Assembly: GCF_948329515.1 (NCBI RefSeq)
Contig: NZ_CAOJCN010000036.1
Coordinates: 1 to 42,206 of the forward strand
Reading direction: 5' to 3'
Length of the DNA: 42,206 nt
Origin: Cohnella rhizoplanae
GTDB lineage: Bacteria > Bacillota > Bacilli > Paenibacillales > Paenibacillaceae
The notes under the pieces were generated by a model that saw only the letters and a list, made by a program, of their open reading frames with translations, did not search any database and had not been told where the DNA came from. Below, one piece after another: positions 37,945 through 42,206 of this stretch. Position 1 is the stretch's first letter. Every line of letters begins with the position of its first letter. The position numbers were made by a program, and so were the translations under genes.

Positions 37945-38505
37945 ATGATGATCAAGCAATTGGTGGATTTGTTTATCGCGTTCGGGAGATCTACGATGCT
38001 CGGCTACGGCGGCGGACCTTCGATCATCCCTCTGTATCAGAACGAGGTCGTGAACCGGTATCAGTGGATGGGCAACGAGGACTTCGGCAAGGCGCTGGCG
38101 TTCGGCAACGCCCTTCCGGGTCCCATCGCGACCAAGCTGGCCGCCTATATCGGGTTTAAGGTCGCCGGCTGGCTGGGCGCGCTGATGGCGGTGACGGCCG
38201 TCGTGCTGCCGACCGCGCTGCTCATGGTACTGCTCGTCGGACTGATGCACAGGCTCGAGGGCAATCCGTATATCAAAGGCATGATCAAAGGCGTGCAGCC
38301 GGTCATCTTCGTCATGCTCGCGATGCTGGCCTACGACTTCGCCAAGTACGCGTTCCAGCGCAGCGGCGGACCGGTCGTATTCCTGCCGTTCGCGCTTGCC
38401 GCGGCTTACTTCATCATGGTACAGTATCTCAAGATCAATGCGGTGTGGGGCATACTCGGCGCGCTCATTATCGGCGCGTTGTTTATGCGCGAGAATGCGG
38501 GCTGA
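37945..38505 (+). CDS. Chromate transporter family protein, single CHR domain
   Basis: 186-residue membrane protein with one CHR domain. Conserved parts are FGRSTMLGYGGGPSIIPL, FGNALPGPIATKLAAYIGFKVAG and several hydrophobic helices. GGGGGAG lies six bases before the ATG. Short-chain members usually occur as two adjacent genes that together form the transporter (such as ywrA/ywrB in Bacillus). Here the following gene is a HAD phosphatase and the preceding one a glycosidase, so no partner is next to it. It may form homodimers or pair with a distant gene. Function in chromate export is by family only. Confidence 0.88.
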   Translation: MMIKQLVDLFIAFGRSTMLGYGGGPSIIPLYQNEVVNRYQWMGNEDFGKALAFGNALPGPIATKLAAYIGFKVAGWLGALMAVTAVVLPTALLMVLLVGLMHRLEGNPYIKGMIKGVQPVIFVMLAMLAYDFAKYAFQRSGGPVVFLPFALAAAYFIMVQYLKINAVWGILGALIIGALFMRENAG

Positions 38506-38539
38506 AGCCCAGCCCATTCCATACCGATAGGAAGCGCGG

Positions 38540-38567
38540 AGCGCTCCGGCATAGGCCGGGGCGCTTT
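38540..38567 (+). terminator. Terminator after the chromate transporter gene
   Basis: Arms 38540-38550 (AGCGCTCCGGC) and 38555-38565 pair over 11 bases with one G-T pair and a 4-base loop. The T-run after it is very short. Confidence 0.55.
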
Positions 38568-38623
38568 GTCGCCGGTTGGGCGGGGCGTGGCCGGGCAGAA
38601 CGGAAAGGGAGTTGACGATAGCG

Positions 38624-39280
38624 ATGATCAAGGCGGTCGTGTTCGATTTTGACGGGACGATACTGGATACGGAAACCGTGACATACGAGGCGATGAACGG
38701 CATCTTCAGAGAACGGGGGCACGAGCTGCCGATGGACAAATGGGCCGGGGCGATCGGTACGCTGCACGGCTTCGACGCCTGCGCGGAGCTGTCCGCGTTC
38801 ACGGGAGAGACCATCGACCGCGAATGGTTCGACGCCCGGTTCGGGGAGCTGTACGCCGGCATGGTGCATCAGGTGCCGCTGCTGCCCGGCATCCTCGACG
38901 CGCTCGAGGAAGCCAAGCGGCTCGGCCTGGCGGTCGGGCTCGCCACCAGCTCGTACCGGGCCTGGATCGAGCCCCATCTGGAGCGGCTGGATCTGCGCCG
39001 TCATTTCGACGCGATCCATACGGCGGACGACGTGGAGAAGGTAAAGCCGGATCCCGCGCTGTACCGGCTGGCGGTGCAGTCTCTGGGCGTGGAGCCGGGC
39101 GAAGCGGTCGCCATCGAGGATTCGCTGAACGGGCTTAGAGCCGCCAAGGCCGCGGGACTGTACGGCATCGCCGTGCCGAACGCCATGACGGCCGGTCTGG
39201 ACTTCGCCGAGGCGGATCTCGTCGTGCCGACGCTGGACGGACAGAAGCTGGAGATGCTGGTCGCGCGGTGGAACGGTTAA
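38624..39280 (+). CDS. HAD-superfamily hydrolase, beta-phosphoglucomutase/YhcW-like
   Basis: 218-residue cytoplasmic phosphatase or mutase. Motif I is DFDGTILDTE with the nucleophile Asp (residue 8), motif II is LATSSYRAWIEPHLE, motif III lies around KVKPDP, and motif IV is AIEDSLNGLRAAKAAG. The alpha-helical cap between residues 15 and 85 places it in the HAD-IA group that includes beta-phosphoglucomutase and YhcW. The ATG at 38624 has GGAAAGGGAG 13 bases upstream, a long gap. An in-frame TTG at 38612 is closer but would leave almost no spacing. The substrate cannot be told. It precedes araR in the same direction. Confidence 0.88.
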   Translation: MIKAVVFDFDGTILDTETVTYEAMNGIFRERGHELPMDKWAGAIGTLHGFDACAELSAFTGETIDREWFDARFGELYAGMVHQVPLLPGILDALEEAKRLGLAVGLATSSYRAWIEPHLERLDLRRHFDAIHTADDVEKVKPDPALYRLAVQSLGVEPGEAVAIEDSLNGLRAAKAAGLYGIAVPNAMTAGLDFAEADLVVPTLDGQKLEMLVARWNG

Positions 39281-39296
39281 CCGACGGGCCAGGTTT

Positions 39297-39312
39297 AAAT
39301 GTACGTACAAGT
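39297..39312 (+). promoter_or_regulatory. AraR operator in front of araR
   Basis: AAATGTACGTACAAGT matches the known AraR box of Bacillus (core TGTACGTACA, with T- and A-rich flanks). It ends 12 bases before the -10 of the araR promoter, so araR is probably autorepressed. Confidence 0.8.
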
Positions 39313-39321
39313 GCGGCGTTA

Positions 39322-39330
39322 TGCTATAAT
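39322..39330 (+). promoter_or_regulatory. Extended -10 promoter of araR
   Basis: TGC directly before TATAAT (39325-39330) forms an extended -10. The -35 region at the normal distance falls in the AraR box and is poor, as is common for extended -10 promoters. Confidence 0.65.
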
Positions 39331-39362
39331 AGCAGCTATACGTTTTGCGCGAGGTGACAGGG

Positions 39363-40466
39363 TTGAATCCGCAATACCCGAAGTATCAGCGGCTGAAGGA
39401 AGAGATTGCCTCCTGGATCGCGGGCGGCAAGTACCGTCCCGGCGACAAGCTGCCGTCCGAGAACGAGCTGGCCGAGCAGTTCGGCCTGAGCCGCCAGACG
39501 GTCAGGCAGTCGATCGGCGAGCTGGTCAGCGAAGGCTGGCTGTCCCGCGAGCAGGGCAAGGGCACCTTCGTGGCCAGGCTCCAGGGCGACCGCAGGGGGC
39601 CGGGCGCCAGCAGGATGGTCGGCCTGATCACGACGCATATATCGGATTACATCTTCCCTTCCATCGTGCGCGGCGTCGAGTCCGCGCTCAAAGAGCGGGG
39701 CTACCGGCTGCTGCTCTCCAGCACGGAGGGCAGCAAGGACAAGGAACGGGAGAGCCTGGAGACGATGCTGTCGCAGGGCGTGTGCGGACTCATCGTCGAG
39801 CCGACGAAGAGCGCGGAGGGCAATCCGAATTACGAGTCGTTCATGGCGCTCGAGTACCACGGCATCCCGATGCTGATGATCAACGAGCAGTATCCGGATC
39901 TGGACTGGCCCTGCGTGAAGGTGGACGATGAGGCGGGCGGCGTCCTGGCGACGGAGCATCTCCTCGCCGCGGGGCACCGCGCGATCGCGGGGTTTTTCAA
40001 GACCGACGACCTGCAGGGCGTGCACCGGATGAAGGGCTTCGTCCAGGCGCACCGCGAGCGCCGCCGGTCCGTGCCGCCCGACCTGCTGGTCCGCTACCGG
40101 ACGGAGAACCGGGATACGCGGCCGCAGGAGGCACTGCGCGAGCTGCTCGCGCGGCCCGAGCCGCCGACGGCGATCGTCTGCTACAACGATCAGCTCGCCG
40201 TGTCGCTGCTCGACGTGATCCGCGAGGAGGGGCTGCGCGTGCCGGAGGACCTGTCCATCGTCGGCTTCGACGACTCGTTCCTCGCGACCGCCGCCGAGAT
40301 CAAGCTGACGACGGTCTCGCATCCGAAGGCCGAGCTGGGCGAGCGCGCCGCGGACATGCTGGTCGCGATGCTGGACAAGGACGCGGCCGGGCGTACGGCG
40401 GGCTACGTCTACGAGCCGCAGCTCGTTCAGCGGACCTCGACGGCGCCGCCCAGCTTTTTAAGGTAG
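39363..40466 (+). CDS. araR: Arabinose operon repressor AraR (GntR DNA-binding, LacI-type ligand domain)
   Basis: Transcriptional repressor of L-arabinose genes, released by arabinose. The 367-residue chimera has an N-terminal GntR winged helix (PKYQRLKEEIASWI, then GDKLPSENELAEQFGLSRQTVRQS) and a C-terminal periplasmic-binding-protein domain of LacI/GalR type (MVGLITTHISDYIFPSIVRG, then FKTDDLQGVHRMKGF and IVGFDDSFLA). The TTG at 39363 is preferred as start: GAGGTG lies upstream at 39351-39356, and the protein then begins like other AraR proteins. Another in-frame TTG lies at 39345. AraR boxes stand before this gene and before araD. Confidence 0.95.
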   Translation: MNPQYPKYQRLKEEIASWIAGGKYRPGDKLPSENELAEQFGLSRQTVRQSIGELVSEGWLSREQGKGTFVARLQGDRRGPGASRMVGLITTHISDYIFPSIVRGVESALKERGYRLLLSSTEGSKDKERESLETMLSQGVCGLIVEPTKSAEGNPNYESFMALEYHGIPMLMINEQYPDLDWPCVKVDDEAGGVLATEHLLAAGHRAIAGFFKTDDLQGVHRMKGFVQAHRERRRSVPPDLLVRYRTENRDTRPQEALRELLARPEPPTAIVCYNDQLAVSLLDVIREEGLRVPEDLSIVGFDDSFLATAAEIKLTTVSHPKAELGERAADMLVAMLDKDAAGRTAGYVYEPQLVQRTSTAPPSFLR

Positions 40467-40544
40467 CGTTCAGCCGGCGCTCATTTCAATTTAAGCCGCC
40501 GGGGGTAATATGATCTCAACCCCCTCATTAATATAGGAAGACTT

Positions 40545-40572
40545 GGCCCGCAGCGATGCGGGCCCCTTTTTT
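40545..40572 (+). terminator. Terminator of araR
   Basis: GGCCCGCA (40545-40552) pairs perfectly with 40557-40564 around a GCGA loop, and six T (40567-40572) follow. Confidence 0.85.
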
Positions 40573-40588
40573 AGGCGTTCGCGCCTAA
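40571..40588. other. Short hairpin with TTCG tetraloop
   Basis: TTAGGCG (40571-40577) and CGCCTAA (40582-40588) form a perfect 7-bp stem closed by TTCG, overlapping the end of the araR terminator T-run. It may assist termination. No protein site is recognised. Confidence 0.55.
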
Positions 40589-40608
40589 TCCCGTCGGCGT
40601 TAATTCAC

Positions 40609-40637
40609 TCGACACACATGTACGTACAAGTTATAAT
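40609..40637 (+). promoter_or_regulatory. araDB promoter with AraR operator in the spacer
   Basis: TCGACA (40609-40614) and TATAAT (40632-40637) are exactly 17 bases apart. The spacer is filled by the AraR box ACATGTACGTACAAGT (40616-40631), so bound AraR would exclude RNA polymerase. Confidence 0.85.
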
Positions 40638-40650
40638 GTAAACGGAGCCA
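40637..40650 (+). promoter_or_regulatory. cre site for CcpA at the araDB transcription start
   Basis: TGTAAACGGAGCCA fits the relaxed catabolite-responsive-element consensus (TG.AA.CG.W..CW) and begins on the last base of the -10 box. A cre at this position is expected to give glucose repression through CcpA. Confidence 0.6.
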
Positions 40651-40687
40651 AAACCCGCAGTCGTAAAGTCAACTGAACGCGTTGGAT

Positions 40688-40731
40688 GCGGACGTTCCGC
40701 GCTTTCGAGGTTTCTCGAGGGACGCGTCCGC
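40688..40731 (+). promoter_or_regulatory. Structured 5' leader of araD mRNA
   Basis: GCGGACG (40688-40694) pairs with CGTCCGC (40725-40731), and TCGAG (40705-40709) pairs with CTCGA (40714-40718) inside it. A T-rich stretch (ATTTTATTTTC) follows shortly after. It could be a stability element or weak attenuator. No known riboswitch was recognised. Confidence 0.4.
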
Positions 40732-40771
40732 GCCATGATTTTATTTTCACCATACAAAAGGATGTGCGTTC

Positions 40772-41473
40772 ATGCTCGAGCAATTAAAAGCGGAAGTATG
40801 CCAAGCGAACGCCGAGCTGCCGAAGTACGGGCTCGTCACGTTCACCTGGGGCAACGTCAGCGGCTTCGACCGCGATGCCGGCCTCATGGTCATCAAGCCG
40901 AGCGGCGTGCCTTACGAGGAGCTGCGGCCGGAGCAGATGGTCGTACTGGATCTGGACGGCAACGTCGTAGAGGGCGAGCTGCGCCCATCCTCGGATACGC
41001 CGACGCATCTCGTGCTGTACCGCGCGTTCCCCGGCATCGGCGGCATCGTGCACACGCACTCCCCGTGGGCGACGATCTGGTCGCAGGCGGGCCAGGGCAT
41101 CCCGGCGCTCGGCACGACGCAGGCGGATTACTTTTACGGGACGATCCCGTGCACGCGGGCGATGACGCCGGCGGAGATCGAGGGCGCGTACGAGCGCGAG
41201 ACGGGCAACGTGATCGTCGAGGCGTTCCGCGGGATCGACCCGCAGCAGGTGCCGGGCGTGCTGGTGTACAGCCATGCGCCGTTCGCCTGGGGCAAGAACG
41301 CGATGAACGCGCTGCACAATGCCGTCGTGCTGGAGGAGGTCGCCAAGATGGCGTACCACACGCGGCAGCTGAACGCCGGCATTCCGTCCATGCAGCAGGA
41401 ACTGCTCGACAAGCATTATCTGCGCAAGCACGGCGCGAACGCCTACTACGGTCAGCCCGGCGATCAGCACTGA
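40772..41473 (+). CDS. araD: L-ribulose-5-phosphate 4-epimerase
   Basis: Converts L-ribulose 5-phosphate to D-xylulose 5-phosphate, the last step that brings arabinose into the pentose phosphate pathway. The 233-residue protein has the zinc ligands His94 and His96 (VHTHSPWAT) and His168 (YSHAPFAWGK), and the Asp75 region (SSDTPTH). The N-terminal LVTFTWGNVSG and KPSGVPY (phosphate binding) are typical of class II aldolase/epimerases. AAAGGA lies nine bases before the ATG. araB follows 66 bases downstream. Here araD precedes araB, and araA is not in the window. Confidence 0.96.
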   Translation: MLEQLKAEVCQANAELPKYGLVTFTWGNVSGFDRDAGLMVIKPSGVPYEELRPEQMVVLDLDGNVVEGELRPSSDTPTHLVLYRAFPGIGGIVHTHSPWATIWSQAGQGIPALGTTQADYFYGTIPCTRAMTPAEIEGAYERETGNVIVEAFRGIDPQQVPGVLVYSHAPFAWGKNAMNALHNAVVLEEVAKMAYHTRQLNAGIPSMQQELLDKHYLRKHGANAYYGQPGDQH

Positions 41474-41539
41474 GCGATAGGCAAGAGAAGCGTAACGACG
41501 GCAATTCATAGCCATCCATCCTACGAGGAGGTTCATATC

Positions 41540-42206
41540 ATGAGCGCAAAATACGCCATCGGCGTCGACTACGGCACGCAGTCCGGCCGCGCGGTGCTGG
41601 TCGATCTGTCGAACGGGCACGAGATCGCGGACCACGTCACGCCATACCCGCACGGCGTCATCGACGAGCGGCTGCCGGGCTCCGGCATCGAGCTCGGCCA
41701 CGACTGGGCGCTGCAGCACCCGGACGATTACCTGGAGGTGCTGCGACGCTCGGTGCCGGCCGTGCTGCAGGCATCCGGCGTCGCGGCGGCGGACGTCATC
41801 GGCCTCGGCATCGACTTCACGGCTTGCACGATGCTGCCGGTGGACGCGAGCGGCACGCCGCTTAGCTTCCTCCCCGAGTGGAAGGACAACCCGCACGGCT
41901 GGGTCAAGCTGTGGAAGCATCATGCCGCGCAGGACGAGGCGGATCGCCTGAACGCGATCGCGGCGGAGCGGGGCGAGAGGTTCCTGCCGCGCTACGGCGG
42001 CAAGATCTCGTCGGAGTGGATGATCGCCAAGGTGTGGCAGATCCTGAACGAGGCGCCGGAGGTGTACGAGGCGACCGATCGGTTCACCGAAGCGACGGAC
42101 TGGGTCGTCTCGCAGCTGACGGGCGAGTTCGTGCGCAACAGCTGCACGGCGGGCTACAAGTCGATCTGGCACAAGCAGGACGGCTACCCGAGCCCGGACT
42201 TCTTCA
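41540..42206 (+). CDS. araB: Ribulokinase, 5' part (runs off the window)
   Basis: ATP-dependent kinase that phosphorylates L-ribulose. The first 222 codons are present and open to the window edge, out of about 550-560 in complete enzymes. The FGGY-type start is GVDYGTQSGRAVLVDL (phosphate-binding loop). IGLGIDFTACTMLPVDASG and LPEWKDNPHGWVKLWKHHAA follow, then GGKISSEWMIAKVWQIL and ATDWVVSQLTGEFVRNSCTAGYK, all characteristic of AraB. A strong GAGGAGG lies eight bases before the ATG. No frameshift is seen in the visible part. It is co-transcribed with araD under AraR and cre control. Confidence 0.95.
   Translation, partial: MSAKYAIGVDYGTQSGRAVLVDLSNGHEIADHVTPYPHGVIDERLPGSGIELGHDWALQHPDDYLEVLRRSVPAVLQASGVAAADVIGLGIDFTACTMLPVDASGTPLSFLPEWKDNPHGWVKLWKHHAAQDEADRLNAIAAERGERFLPRYGGKISSEWMIAKVWQILNEAPEVYEATDRFTEATDWVVSQLTGEFVRNSCTAGYKSIWHKQDGYPSPDFF

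Overview
The window looks like chromosome from a GC-rich, spore-former-type Gram-positive bacterium of the Paenibacillaceae (Paenibacillus or, given the high GC and codon use, a Cohnella-like genus). The signs are lipoprotein solute-binding proteins, YesM/YesN-type two-component pairs beside sugar ABC transporters, very large secreted proteins with three C-terminal S-layer homology (SLH) repeats, an AraR-type arabinose repressor with recognisable operators, and GGAGG-type ribosome binding sites. This placement is inference from gene content; no rRNA or tRNA gene is present.

Layout. 1-1755: enzyme I of the PTS. 1783-2957: a decayed stretch holding a broken copper-amine-oxidase-type stalk protein, an IS1182-type transposase tail, and a possible broken membrane protein. 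3211-12605: a transport and sensing locus (Rbs-type lipoprotein, M24 metallopeptidase-like protein, permease, double ATPase, second permease, then sensor kinase and AraC-type response regulator), with terminators inside it that probably set different expression levels. 12614-14126 (minus): an orphan membrane-anchored solute-binding protein preceded by what may be the last codons of a lost permease. 14145-15538: a metallo-beta-lactamase-fold hydrolase and TetR regulator overlapping by 23 bp, behind a promoter carrying two palindromic operators. 15577-15825: four copies of a 28-bp intergenic repeat. 15873-17649: a catechol-dioxygenase-like VOC protein and, converging on it, methionine aminopeptidase. 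17923-24060: a 2045-residue secreted protein with three lamin-tail-like modules, a metallophosphoesterase domain and an SLH anchor.

24205-33106: a second sugar locus: YesM-type kinase, YesN-type regulator, CUT1 lipoprotein, two permeases and a GH36 alpha-galactosidase. No ATPase is encoded with it, so it probably uses a shared MsmX-type ATPase from elsewhere. 33127-33303: three tandem 62-bp units, each carrying a hairpin. 33445-37773: a secreted, SLH-anchored clan GH-D-like glycosidase with an F5/8C module. 37945-39280: a single-domain chromate transporter half and a HAD phosphatase. 39297-42206: an L-arabinose locus: araR with its own operator, then an AraR- and CcpA-controlled promoter driving araD and araB; araB runs off the window.

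Taken together, most of the window concerns sensing, surface processing, uptake and catabolism of plant-type saccharides (alpha-galactosides, arabinose), with the PTS enzyme and the cre site linking it to carbon catabolite control.
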